51,998 nucleotides of DNA from positions 1 through 51,998 of the forward strand of contig JAYGEG010000205.1 of assembly GCA_046582495.1 (NCBI GenBank), read 5' to 3'. The notes under the pieces were generated by a model. The model saw nothing but the letters and a program-made list of their open reading frames with translations, had not been told where the DNA came from and did no database searches. Below are positions 26,243 through 33,913 of the stretch, one piece after another. Source of the stretch: TMED23 sp913054205 (GTDB lineage Bacteria; Pseudomonadota; Alphaproteobacteria; Rhodospirillales; UBA2165). The translations under genes and the position numbers were made by a program. Position 1 is the first letter of the stretch, and the number at the start of each line of letters is the position of its first letter.

Positions 26243-26866
26243 TTATTTAGGCGTGCTAAAGCGCCGCTTTGGACGGTAGCGATTTTCCTTCAACAACTTC
26301 ACCTGCTTGGTCAGACGGTCTTTCTCTTTTGTCAGCGCCTCGACGTTGGTTAGCAGAACCTTATTGGTTTTCTCCCGAGTGGTAGCAGAATCAAGGGCGG
26401 CGTTCAGGCGTTTCTGTGCTCCGGCGAGCTCAGTCTCTTTTAGGCGAAGCTTTTCGATCTGCAATTTTTCATATCCAATGCGCTCTTTTTTTAAGATATC
26501 CACTGCCGTTGTCAGTCTCGTGTTTTCCTTCCTAAGATCACCCGTTGTCTGGCGCTCAAGGTTCAGCAATTCGTTGAGCACAGAAATTTCAGATTGCAGG
26601 GCTGAATTGTCTTCGCCTTGGCTCGACATTCTGGAGATGATTTTGCCGACCCTGTTGGCAAGGGCTTCGATCTCTTTGGCACGAGCGTCGGTTTGCGCGC
26701 GCACGAGTTTCATCTTGCTCTCGGTTTGATCAATAAACTTTTGAGTTTCTGCGTAGCTTTTCCGGGTTTCAGGGCTGAAGTCTTTTAGGTCCGGCGCAGG
26801 CTCCTGCGCCAGCACGAAGGCCGGCGCAAATAATATAGAAACCAGAAATGCGAAGCGTTGGATCAT
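26243..26866 (-). CDS. Exported coiled-coil protein
   Basis: 207 residues. Residues 1-20 (MIQRFAFLVSILFAPAFVLA) form a signal peptide ending in AQ. The rest is almost entirely heptad-rich coiled coil, for example KMKLVRAQTDARAKEIEALA and LTKEKDRLTKQVKLLKENR, with a basic C-terminus (YRPKRRFSTPK). The organisation is like periplasmic murein-associated coiled-coil proteins, but no peptidase domain follows. Function unknown. Confidence 0.7.
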   Translation of the reverse strand: MIQRFAFLVSILFAPAFVLAQEPAPDLKDFSPETRKSYAETQKFIDQTESKMKLVRAQTDARAKEIEALANRVGKIISRMSSQGEDNSALQSEISVLNELLNLERQTTGDLRKENTRLTTAVDILKKERIGYEKLQIEKLRLKETELAGAQKRLNAALDSATTREKTNKVLLTNVEALTKEKDRLTKQVKLLKENRYRPKRRFSTPK

Positions 26867-27241
26867 GCCACCATGCTAAACCAAAACGGGCCTGGGAGTC
26901 ATCAAAATTGGCGTCACCCTAGGATTGACCCGGGGTGACGCCTGAGTGGATGTCATTAATCAAGAGATGTTAATGGAATTCACTCAAATCCCCGAAATTA
27001 GCTGGGAATAATCCGGTCGTTGAGATGTTTGTATTGATGGATGCTGTATGGAACTTCTCTACGAAGGGATTTCCTTCGTTGCATACCGATTTTGTTACTA
27101 ATTTCGTTACTAAAAATGGATTCGGGAAACTATTAACGCCAATTAAAACTATATAATCCATTGTATTTAAACAATTAACATTGATTCACTAATTTTTTAT
27201 AACGTGAAACGAGTACATGTCCCCTTAGTTCTTTAGAGTAC
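26867..27241. other. Gene-poor spacer of 375 bases
   Basis: No supported gene. It holds the 10-bp inverted repeat at 26910-26942 and an AT-rich stretch with a direct repeat of GTTACTAA near 27095-27115. The minus-strand frame at 26970-27161 is not protein-like. Confidence 0.5.
26910..26942. repeat. Perfect 10-bp inverted repeat
   Basis: GGCGTCACCC (26910-26919) and GGGTGACGCC (26933-26942) are exact reverse complements separated by 13 bases. There is no T run, so it is not a standard terminator. It might be a dimeric binding site or an RNA hairpin. Confidence 0.6.
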
Positions 27242-27730
27242 TTAAGCAGCTTCTTTAGTCTCGCCGCCGATCAGCTTTTTGGCTTTTTCGGCGAGAGATG
27301 GAGAGGTGCCGCGTTTGATCTCGATTTTGCGGGGTTTGTGTGCTTCCGGCACTTCACGTACCAGATCAATATGCAACATGCCGTTCTCGAGATGCGCATC
27401 GGTCACTTTGACATAATCGGCGAGGTCAAAGCGACGCTCAAAAGTGCGTCCGGCAATGCCGCGGTGCAGATAGGAACCTTCACTTTGCTCTTTAATTTCG
27501 CCTTTGACGGAAAGCGCATTTTCCTTGGCGGTGATATCGAGATCAGCTTCGCTAAATCCGGCAATCGCCATGGTGATACGGTAGGCATCCTCGCCAACCG
27601 CCTCAATGTTATAGGGGGGGTAGGAATTGGCTGTGGTTTGGCCACGATCAATGGCGCTATCCAGCAAACGCTGCATGCGGTCGAAACCTACAGAATGACG
27701 GAAAAGGGGTGTAAAATCATAGCTACGCAT
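27242..27730 (-). CDS. Hsp20 small heat shock protein (IbpA-like)
   Basis: 162-residue alpha-crystallin chaperone that holds unfolded proteins. The N-terminus LFRHSVGFDRMQRLLDSAID and NSYPPYNIEAVGEDAYRITM match IbpA-type proteins. The crystallin domain includes VKGEIKEQSEGSYLHRGIAG and RTFERRFDLADYVKV, and the C-terminal anchor KPRKIEI follows. Upstream a hairpin hides the ribosome site, see the RNA thermometer entry. Confidence 0.92.
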   Translation of the reverse strand: MRSYDFTPLFRHSVGFDRMQRLLDSAIDRGQTTANSYPPYNIEAVGEDAYRITMAIAGFSEADLDITAKENALSVKGEIKEQSEGSYLHRGIAGRTFERRFDLADYVKVTDAHLENGMLHIDLVREVPEAHKPRKIEIKRGTSPSLAEKAKKLIGGETKEAA

Positions 27731-27733
27731 CGT

Positions 27734-27755
27734 ATATCCTCCTTCGAAGCGATAT
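27734..27755 (-). promoter_or_regulatory. ROSE-like RNA thermometer hairpin over the hsp20 ribosome site
   Basis: In the mRNA, AUAUC pairs with GAUAU and CUUC pairs with GGAG. One bulged G lies on the anti-SD strand, and a GAA loop closes the hairpin. This buries the Shine-Dalgarno GGAGGA (27737-27742), which ends 6 bases before the ATG. The anti-SD strand reads UCGCU, matching the U(U/C)GCU core of ROSE elements known for rhizobial small heat shock genes. A second hairpin lies just upstream (about 27767-27794: GGAG, TTC and GCCAA arms). Confidence 0.75.
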
Positions 27756-27851
27756 AGAAATTTGGAGATTCGCCAAAATTGGCCGAACTCCGGTTGATGG
27801 TTCCCAGGTTATTAAGGACCCTTCAATAGGCATCCTTTTGGGACCACAATT

Positions 27852-27880
27852 TATGTAGTTTGCTGAGTTAAGCCTGCAAG
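27852..27880 (-). promoter_or_regulatory. Possible hsp20 promoter
   Basis: CTTGCA on the minus strand (within 27874-27880) and TACATA (27852-27857) are about 16 bases apart. The -35 resembles both sigma-70 and RpoH sites; the -10 fits poorly with RpoH. This would give a 5' leader of about 110 bases that contains the thermometer. Confidence 0.3.
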
Positions 27881-27901
27881 GCCTGGTAGAAATTTATTGA
27901 G

Positions 27902-28000
27902 TTAGGCGCTTTCGGCACCTTCTTTCTGTGTATCCCCCAGAATATAGGCGATCGAGACTAGGCCGGCGAAAATGATAAAAAGGACGAATGCGATTTCCAT
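27902..28000 (-). CDS. Small membrane protein, 32 residues
   Basis: ATG 28000 opens a frame ending TAA at 27902-27904, with AAAGAG about 9 bases upstream as ribosome site. The product begins MEIAFVLFIIFAGLVSIAYI, one transmembrane helix of about 20 residues, then a short polar tail (LGDTQKEGAESA). Codon use is like the neighbours. Many single-helix peptides of this kind act as regulatory subunits of larger membrane complexes; the partner is unknown. It could be co-transcribed with hsp20 but a gap of 170 bases lies between. Confidence 0.55.
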   Translation of the reverse strand: MEIAFVLFIIFAGLVSIAYILGDTQKEGAESA

Positions 28001-28118
28001 ATTATTGCTCTTTTTAAAGTGTCTACTCACTGGGTGTTTATATTCTTTTAACCCTGGCATAATCGGAGAAATCCTTTAAAAATCAGTTAATTACCCAATC
28101 GAGTTCAGAAAGACTTAA

Positions 28119-28988
28119 ATGACACTTCCAAATCATCAAAGGCAGCTCATCGGCATTTTACTGATGGTGCTTGCGGTTTTTCTTTTCCCAATGAAAGACG
28201 CGTTTGCCAAAATGACTGAGGGCTACTATTCGGCAATTGTCATCATGTGGACGCAGATGCTGTTCACCAGCTTGTTCTATGTGCCGGTTATTGCGCTTAA
28301 ATATGGCCCTAAAAAACTGCTGCCGCCCAATTTGGTACTGCAAATTATGCGCTCGGTTTCCCTGATCACCGGCATTGGCATGTTTTATTGGTCGATTACT
28401 CTTGTGCCGCTGGCAGAAGCGACCGCCATTACATTTATCGGGCCATTGGTGACGACGGCAATATCCCCTTTCATGCTAAAAGAAAAAGTAGGGCCGCGGC
28501 GTTGGATTTCAGTTTTGATCGGCTTCATCGGCATTTTAATCGTTTTTCGGCCTGAGTTTGGCGGCGATCGATTTGGCTATTTTGTGGCGTGTGGCTCCGG
28601 CGTATCGATCGGGTTTTTCTATGCCTTTAATCGCATGTTGGCCGATAAAGCACCGCCGTTGGTGAATTTGACTTACTCGTCGGTGATTGGCACCCTTCTC
28701 CTGACGCCGTTGATTTTTTCGGTGTGGGTACCGCCGCGCCCCGAAGACACGATGCTCATTATCGGCTTTGTTGCCTTTGCAGCGATGGGGCAGACCTGTT
28801 TGTTTACGGCCTTCATGTTGGGCGAAGCGTCCATAATCGCGCCGATGCATTTTACGCAAATTTTTGGCGCAACCTTGTTTGGCTATTTGTTTTTTAATGA
28901 GTTTCCAGACGCCGTAACAATCATCGGAATTTTGATCGTTATCGCCAGCGGAGTCTATATCGCGATTCGGGAAACCCGGCCGCAATAA
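28119..28988 (+). CDS. DMT/EamA family transporter
   Basis: 289 residues with ten hydrophobic segments and two EamA repeats, typical of drug/metabolite exporters. VPLAEATAITFIGPLVTTAI and GEASIIAPMHFTQIFGATLF mark the repeat cores. The substrate is unknown. It converges with the frameshifted lipoprotein gene 2 bases later. Confidence 0.85.
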   Translation: MTLPNHQRQLIGILLMVLAVFLFPMKDAFAKMTEGYYSAIVIMWTQMLFTSLFYVPVIALKYGPKKLLPPNLVLQIMRSVSLITGIGMFYWSITLVPLAEATAITFIGPLVTTAISPFMLKEKVGPRRWISVLIGFIGILIVFRPEFGGDRFGYFVACGSGVSIGFFYAFNRMLADKAPPLVNLTYSSVIGTLLLTPLIFSVWVPPRPEDTMLIIGFVAFAAMGQTCLFTAFMLGEASIIAPMHFTQIFGATLFGYLFFNEFPDAVTIIGILIVIASGVYIAIRETRPQ

Positions 28989-28990
28989 TT

Positions 28991-29505
28991 CTATTCGGTG
29001 TTGCGGTCGAGCACGCCGCGACCAAAATCAGACATCAGAGATTTGAACTTCACATCGTCCGGGGTTTTTACGCCGCTGACCCAGCCTTCGGCATCCGAGA
29101 GGCGTTCGTCGTCCATGCAAAAGGCACCGGCGACGGTGATTTTCTCGATATTGGGGGTGAGGTCCGGAATATCTTTGCCGCAAAGTTCTTCCGGTCCGGC
29201 TTTTTGCGGCCAGCCAAAGGCAATGCGATAACGGACATTTGGCGTGAAGGCTTTGTCTTTATCGGTGGTAAAGCGAATGATCGGCGAGGCGAAATGGCCA
29301 TCAAGCGCGCCCAGAATTTTTCAGCAAGAACGCTGTCCCGCATGCCAAATGGATCGCCATAAATTTCGACCGGAACCGGCCCTTTTGAATTGGCGAAGAT
29401 CAGCGTGCTCTCGACAATCTCACCGCGGGTAAAGCCGGGCGTCACGTTGGACGTCTCATCGCAGGCGCTAAGTAATAAAACGCCGGCGATAGCAGCGATC
29501 TTCAA
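28991..29505 (-). pseudogene. Putative lipoprotein gene, frameshifted
   Basis: TTG 29505 opens MKIAAIAGVLLLSACDETSN, a lipoprotein signal with lipobox LSAC. The frame continues to SVLAEK and then shifts. One extra base in the T run at 29317-29321 restores a second part running KILGALDGHFASPIIRFTTD, then FGWPQKAGPEELCGKDIPDL, to TAG at 28991-28993. The joined protein would be about 171 residues with two later Cys. Function unknown. As in the MscS gene, the lesion is a single base missing from an A/T run. Confidence 0.7.
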
Positions 29506-29631
29506 ACTTCCGGCAGATTTTTAATATGGACATGCCCAACACTCTCCCTAAATGTCTATAGTCGGTATCTAGGGTCGTTTTAAGTGTTAGGCAAGGCCAG
29601 CGAACACCGCGCCTTCAAATCACCTTATTTG

Positions 29632-30168
29632 TTAATTGTTCCAATAGGGTCGATTGCCGTCTGTGTCTTTGGGCCCCATTTTCCGCACAAGTTTTGGCCA
29701 ATAGCGGTCAGCATCGACGATGCCGTGCTTGCCGACATTGATCCAAGCGTTGTTAATCCCTTGAGTGAGGTTGAGATAAAGTTTGTCATTCACGATGACA
29801 TAAGCCTCCGGGTTAATGCCATCGGCATACCCGTGGGCGATCCCCCAAGCTCAGTAACCGCCATATTGCGGGGAAAACTTCTCAGGATTATTGGCGAACA
29901 GGTTGCGGTGTTCAGCACTGGCAAACTGCCAAATCGCATCTTTCCAGCGATGGGTGAATTCTTTTGACCCCGGCACCGCCTTTTTTTGGGTGAAATAGGC
30001 GACCGTGTCATAGCCTTCAATAGCCACATTTTCAGCGGTTGTATTAATTTCGCTGTCAGCTTTGGCCCCTGGATCCAAAAAAATAAAGAGCAGCGCCAAC
30101 AACAAGCCTAGTATCATGCCAAGCTGGAGGGCGCTGGGCCGTACAATTTTTTGCACGATTTCATTCAT
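29632..30168 (-). CDS. YHS-domain protein with in-frame TGA, candidate selenoprotein
   Basis: 178 codons including the TGA. ATG 30168 has GGAGG 7 bases upstream. Residues 10-37 form a signal/anchor (LGMILGLLLALLFIFLDPGA). The YHS domain reads NVAIEGYDTVAYFTQKKAVP, then HRWKDAIWQFASAEHRNLF and KFSPQYGGY. Codon 106 is TGA (29851-29853), where relatives have Cys (QYGGYCAY). The same frame then continues with AWGIAHGYADGINPEAYVIV and NDKLYLNLTQGINNAW to TAA at 29632. YHS proteins are small metal-associated periplasmic proteins of unclear role. Read through as selenocysteine, the protein is complete; if TGA is a stop, it is truncated mid-domain. No sel genes are in this window. Confidence 0.75.
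29809..29833 (-). promoter_or_regulatory. Candidate bacterial SECIS hairpin downstream of the TGA
   Basis: In the mRNA, CGGGU-AUGCC pairs with GGCAU-ACCCG, interrupted only by a two-base UA bulge, with apical loop GAU (29821-29823). The loop starts 28 bases after the UGA and begins with G, the feature expected for SelB recognition in bacterial SECIS elements. The hairpin lies inside the coding frame, as it must in bacteria. A second, weaker stem (GGG with CCC) lies between. Confidence 0.55.
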
Positions 30169-30308
30169 AATGGTACCTCCTTTCGCATTTAGAAGAATAA
30201 TACGGTGCTTGATCACAGGCCAATCACGGCGTATCACCTTTGCGCTATTTACAGGATTGCCGGAGACCCAAATACCCGGCAATCTGCCAAAAGACGAGGA
30301 GACCTGTC

Positions 30309-31724
30309 ATGCCTGCAGATGGTTCAGAGGCTATATCCCGCCCAGATGAAAGCGTAATCCAAGATCTTGTTGAGGAATTACAAAAGACTTTTGGGGATCG
30401 TATTTCAACCGCTTTGCCAACACGGGAATTTCACGCACGTGATTTTTCCTTCCATGAATTGGTGCCAGCCGACGCCGTTGTGATGGCGCGCTCCACCGAG
30501 GAAGTTGTCGAAGTCGTTAAAGCTTGTGCAAAACGCAATATACCAATAATTCCATTTGGCACAGGAACCTCTGCCGAAGGTCATTTGGCGGCGCTTCATG
30601 GCGGCATTTGCCTTGATGTCTCCGAGATGAACAACGTGCTTGAAGTTAATGCTGAAGACATGGACGTCACGGTCGAGCCTGGCGTCACGCGCAAGCAGCT
30701 CAACGAATATCTTCGGGATACCGGCCTGTTTTTTCCGATTGATCCCGGTGCAGATGCCTCGATTGGCGGTATGGCCTCAACCCGGGCGTCCGGCACCAAT
30801 GCTGTGCGTTATGGCACGATGCGGGAAAATGTACTAAGCCTCGAAGTTGTCACGTCGGATGGCCGGGTTATTCGCACCGCCCGGCGCGCCCGTAAATCAT
30901 CTTCGGGCTATGATCTTACCAAGCTTTTTGTTGGCTCTGAAGGAACGCTTGGCATTGTCACCAAAGTGACGCTCAAGCTTTTTGGCATTCCCGAAGCGAT
31001 TTCGTCGGCAGTGGTCTCTTTCGATACGCTTAAAGGCGCCGTCGATGCGGTGATCGCCAGTATCCAGTGGGGCATCCCGATGGCGCGCATTGAATTGCTC
31101 GATGATGTGCAGATGGATGCGCTGAATAAATATTCAAATCTCGACTATCCTGTGCAGCCAACCTTGTTTCTTGAATTTCATGGCACGGACGCTGGCGTCA
31201 AGGAACAAGCCGAGCGCATGGGAGAGGTGTGCGAAGAATATGGCGGCGGTAATTTCAGCTGGACCAGTGATGCTGAAGAGCGCGATAAATTATGGGCGGC
31301 GCGGCATGACGCGGCCTATGCCTGCATTGCCCTTCGGCCGGGTTGTGCGGTGATGGCGACGGATGTCTGTGTGCCGGTCTCCAGGCTGGTTGAGTGTATC
31401 TTGGAAACCAAAAAGGATATCGAAGAAGCTGGCATCATCGCGCCAATTGTTGGTCATGTCGGGGACGGAAATTTTCATGTTGGACTTTTGATTCATCCCG
31501 ACACCCGCGAAGAGGACCTCCGCGTTTGTATTAAAATTAATGAAAAACTGGTGGAACGAGCGATTGCTATGGATGGCACCTGCACGGGCGAACATGGTGT
31601 GGGCCAGGGAAAAATAAAGTATTTGAAAGCAGAACATGGTGAAGCTTTGGACGTTATGCGTACGATTAAGGTGGCGCTCGATCCGCAAAACATCATGAAT
31701 CCCGGCAAAATGATTAAAATATAA
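30309..31724 (+). CDS. FAD-binding D-lactate/glycolate dehydrogenase-like oxidoreductase
   Basis: 471 residues of the FAD_binding_4/FAD-oxidase_C family (D-lactate dehydrogenase, GlcD-like). The FAD domain contains IPIIPFGTGTSAEGHLAALH, MDVTVEPGVTRKQLNEYL, DPGADASIGGMASTRASGTN and VGSEGTLGIVTKVTLKLFG. The C-terminal domain has GHVGDGNFHVGLLIHP and GEHGVGQGKIKYL with the catalytic His residues. I chose ATG 30309, preceded by GAGGAGACC, over a long N-terminal extension. It probably oxidises a 2-hydroxy acid and passes electrons to a quinone or cytochrome. Confidence 0.9.
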   Translation: MPADGSEAISRPDESVIQDLVEELQKTFGDRISTALPTREFHARDFSFHELVPADAVVMARSTEEVVEVVKACAKRNIPIIPFGTGTSAEGHLAALHGGICLDVSEMNNVLEVNAEDMDVTVEPGVTRKQLNEYLRDTGLFFPIDPGADASIGGMASTRASGTNAVRYGTMRENVLSLEVVTSDGRVIRTARRARKSSSGYDLTKLFVGSEGTLGIVTKVTLKLFGIPEAISSAVVSFDTLKGAVDAVIASIQWGIPMARIELLDDVQMDALNKYSNLDYPVQPTLFLEFHGTDAGVKEQAERMGEVCEEYGGGNFSWTSDAEERDKLWAARHDAAYACIALRPGCAVMATDVCVPVSRLVECILETKKDIEEAGIIAPIVGHVGDGNFHVGLLIHPDTREEDLRVCIKINEKLVERAIAMDGTCTGEHGVGQGKIKYLKAEHGEALDVMRTIKVALDPQNIMNPGKMIKI

Positions 31725-31792
31725 AATAAATTCAAATTAATTTTGAAGGGATTCCAATGGGTTATCGACTGAATTGGGCGCTTTTTGGGAAA

Positions 31793-31808
31793 TGTGATGA
31801 AGATCACT
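31793..31808. promoter_or_regulatory. Crp/Fnr-type binding site candidate
   Basis: TGTGA-TGAAGA-TCACT matches the CRP pattern TGTGA-N6-TCACA in nine of ten fixed bases. It sits after the FAD dehydrogenase and before its terminator, so its target is unclear. It might serve a promoter for the DMT gene at 32023 or an unannotated RNA. Confidence 0.4.
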
Positions 31809-31870
31809 GCATTTATATTGGGTCTCAGGCAATATTCAGACAGTTACTCCCCCTAAGTACCTCTCCCCCA

Positions 31871-31897
31871 AAAGGCCCGCTTCAATCACGGGCCTTT
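31871..31897 (+). terminator. Rho-independent terminator
   Basis: AAAGGCCCG (31871-31879) and CGGGCCTTT (31889-31897) are exact reverse complements around a nine-base loop, with A bases before and T-rich sequence after. It ends the FAD dehydrogenase transcript. Confidence 0.8.
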
Positions 31898-32022
31898 AAT
31901 TTTGCCTTTTTTATCAATATCAGCGGTGTTTACATTGCCAGAAAGGCGGCTTTACGAAAAGGCGATGAGGCTTTAAAACCTGAGAACTCACCTCATAACG
32001 CGCCTTAACAGTTAGAGTCTTT

Positions 32023-32913
32023 GTGCCTTCAAATTTAATATCCACCAAAGGATTTTCTGCCGTTCTTTGGGCCGCGGCCTCCTCCGGCATTCTTGCCATC
32101 ATGTGGGTTTTTGTCCGTCAAATGGCGGATCATTTACATCCGCTGGAAATTACATTCTTCGCCACGTTTTTCGGGTTTCTGTTTTTTTTACCGACGACGT
32201 TAAAGCTGGGCTTAGGAGTTTTCAAAACCGCGCGTGTGCACCATCATTTTTATCGCGGATGTTTTAACGGGGTTGCGATACTTTCCTGGTTTATGGCGCT
32301 GACACTTCTTACACTGGCGGACGCCTCGGCGCTCAATTTAATCGCCCCGCTATGTGTGAGTGTCGGCGCGGTGATTGTTCTGAAAGAACATATGGGTCCT
32401 CGGCGTTGGTTTGCCTTAGGTCTCGGCGCATTAGGGGCTTTGGTGGTAATTCGTCCCGGATTTGAGGAAATCAGCCTCGGCGTGTGGCTGGTGCTGGTGG
32501 CCGTCCTGGCAAGCGCAGGCCAACGGCTATTTGCCAAATCATTGATCGCCGAAGACAGCTCAACCACCTGCGTTTTATATCTCACATTGTTCATGATCCC
32601 GATTTCATTGCTGGCAGCGTCTTTTGTTTGGCAGTGGCCGGCACCTGAAGACTATCCTTGGCTGATTTTAATCGGCGCATTGTTAAGCATCGCCCATTAT
32701 GCGCTGATGCGCTCGCTGCGCCTTGCCGATGTCAGTGCCTTGGAGCCGGTCAATTTCACCCGCCTCATTTGGGGTGCGCTTTTTGGATTTCTGTTTTTTG
32801 CAGAAGTACCGGACATCTACACCTGGGTTGGCGGCTTTTTGATTATTTCGGCAACCAGCTACGTTGCCCACCGCGAAGCCCGGCTACGGCAATCCACATC
32901 TAAACCAAATTGA
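32023..32913 (+). CDS. DMT/EamA family transporter
   Basis: 296 residues starting at GTG, ten hydrophobic segments, two EamA repeats (LADASALNLIAPLCVSVGAV and LRLADVSALEPVNFTRLIWG). It is similar in plan to the exporter at 28119 but clearly distinct. The last 14 bases overlap the convergent dehydrogenase gene. Substrate unknown. Confidence 0.85.
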   Translation: MPSNLISTKGFSAVLWAAASSGILAIMWVFVRQMADHLHPLEITFFATFFGFLFFLPTTLKLGLGVFKTARVHHHFYRGCFNGVAILSWFMALTLLTLADASALNLIAPLCVSVGAVIVLKEHMGPRRWFALGLGALGALVVIRPGFEEISLGVWLVLVAVLASAGQRLFAKSLIAEDSSTTCVLYLTLFMIPISLLAASFVWQWPAPEDYPWLILIGALLSIAHYALMRSLRLADVSALEPVNFTRLIWGALFGFLFFAEVPDIYTWVGGFLIISATSYVAHREARLRQSTSKPN

Positions 32914-33841
32914 CCATATCCTCCGGTTTGCCATCGATATAGGCGCGGAGATTAGTTTCAATGATGGGCATGGCTTGGCGGACGTAGGATTCGCTCATCC
33001 CGGCTGTGTGCGGAGTGATGATGAGGTTTTCAACATCCCAAAAAGCATCATCGGCGGGGAGCGGTTCTTGTTCAAACACATCCAAGCCTGCACCGGCGAT
33101 GCTGCCGGATTTTAACGCTGCAATTAAAGCCGCATCATCTATCAGACCGCCGCGCGCAATATTGACGAGATAGGCGGAAGGTTTCATCGCGTCCAATATT
33201 TCAGCATTTACGAGGTGTTTGTTTTCTGGTGTGAATGGGGCGAGAACGACTAAATAATCCAAATCGCGGACGGCGCTGACCAAATCATCTCGGCTCCGCA
33301 TCTCATCAATGTTTTCAACGTTGCGATCTGAGCCAGAAATGCCGATCACTTTCATGTCGAAGGCCTTGCAACGTTTGGCAAGGGCTTCGGCGATCATGCC
33401 GACCCCCAATAGGCCGATGGTTTTCTCGTACAGCACTTGCGGTGGCCAGCGATCCCATTGATGGTTTTTCTGATTTTCCAGCAATTGGGGGAAGTTTCGG
33501 TTGAAGGAAATCATCACCATAAAAGCGAGCTCCGACATTTGCGGTCCGTGAATACCGCGCATTGAGGCAACGGGAACATTTTTATCGAGATCCGGCCGGT
33601 CGGCAATACCGTCGACACCAGTACCAAGAGATTGCACAAATTTGAGATTTTTGTTCCGCCTAAAAATCTCATCATCAAAACCCGGGCCAAAGCCGATCAA
33701 CACATCACACTCATACAGTCCCTCATGCGTGTCGCGGTCTTTGCTGACGGACAGCTCTAACTCCGGGAAGAGCGTGGCAATTTTCTCCTGATATTCATCG
33801 GAATTAAAGGCGCTGATATGGACAGATATTTTTGGTGCCAC
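32900..33841 (-). CDS. D-isomer specific 2-hydroxyacid dehydrogenase
   Basis: About 313 residues. The NAD-binding loop is GLLGVGMIAEALAKR, followed by ARGGLIDDAALIAALKSG (substrate-binding Arg) and the catalytic His in LIITPHTAGMSESY. It would interconvert a D-2-hydroxy acid and a 2-keto acid. I favour GTG 33841 because GAGGG lies 6 bases upstream; the ATG at 33853 overlaps that ribosome site. With the FAD dehydrogenase nearby it could form a hydroxy-acid route, but the two are not co-transcribed. Confidence 0.87.
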   Translation of the reverse strand: MAPKISVHISAFNSDEYQEKIATLFPELELSVSKDRDTHEGLYECDVLIGFGPGFDDEIFRRNKNLKFVQSLGTGVDGIADRPDLDKNVPVASMRGIHGPQMSELAFMVMISFNRNFPQLLENQKNHQWDRWPPQVLYEKTIGLLGVGMIAEALAKRCKAFDMKVIGISGSDRNVENIDEMRSRDDLVSAVRDLDYLVVLAPFTPENKHLVNAEILDAMKPSAYLVNIARGGLIDDAALIAALKSGSIAGAGLDVFEQEPLPADDAFWDVENLIITPHTAGMSESYVRQAMPIIETNLRAYIDGKPEDMVNLV

Positions 33842-33913
33842 AATTTCCCTCATCGTTTATCTAGAAAATAGCGGGTTCTATCTTGTTAGCCAACACCCCA
33901 GCCGATGAACGCA

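Larger units (their letters stand above)
31725..32022. other. Spacer of about 300 bases with a terminator and a CRP-like site
   Basis: No supported gene; the short frame crossing it is not protein-like. It carries the terminator at 31871-31897 and the palindrome at 31793-31808, both listed separately. Confidence 0.5.

Noticed and set aside
26970..27161. 63-residue minus-strand frame in the spacer before hsp20
   Set aside because: No ribosome site and no natural protein pattern.
29851..30282. YHS gene as a simple 143-residue protein ending at the TGA, with a long N-terminus
   Set aside because: The start at 30168 has a clear ribosome site, and the family sequence goes on in the same frame beyond the TGA.
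31757..32008. 83-residue plus-strand frame across the terminator
   Set aside because: It reads through a strong terminator hairpin and has no protein-like features.
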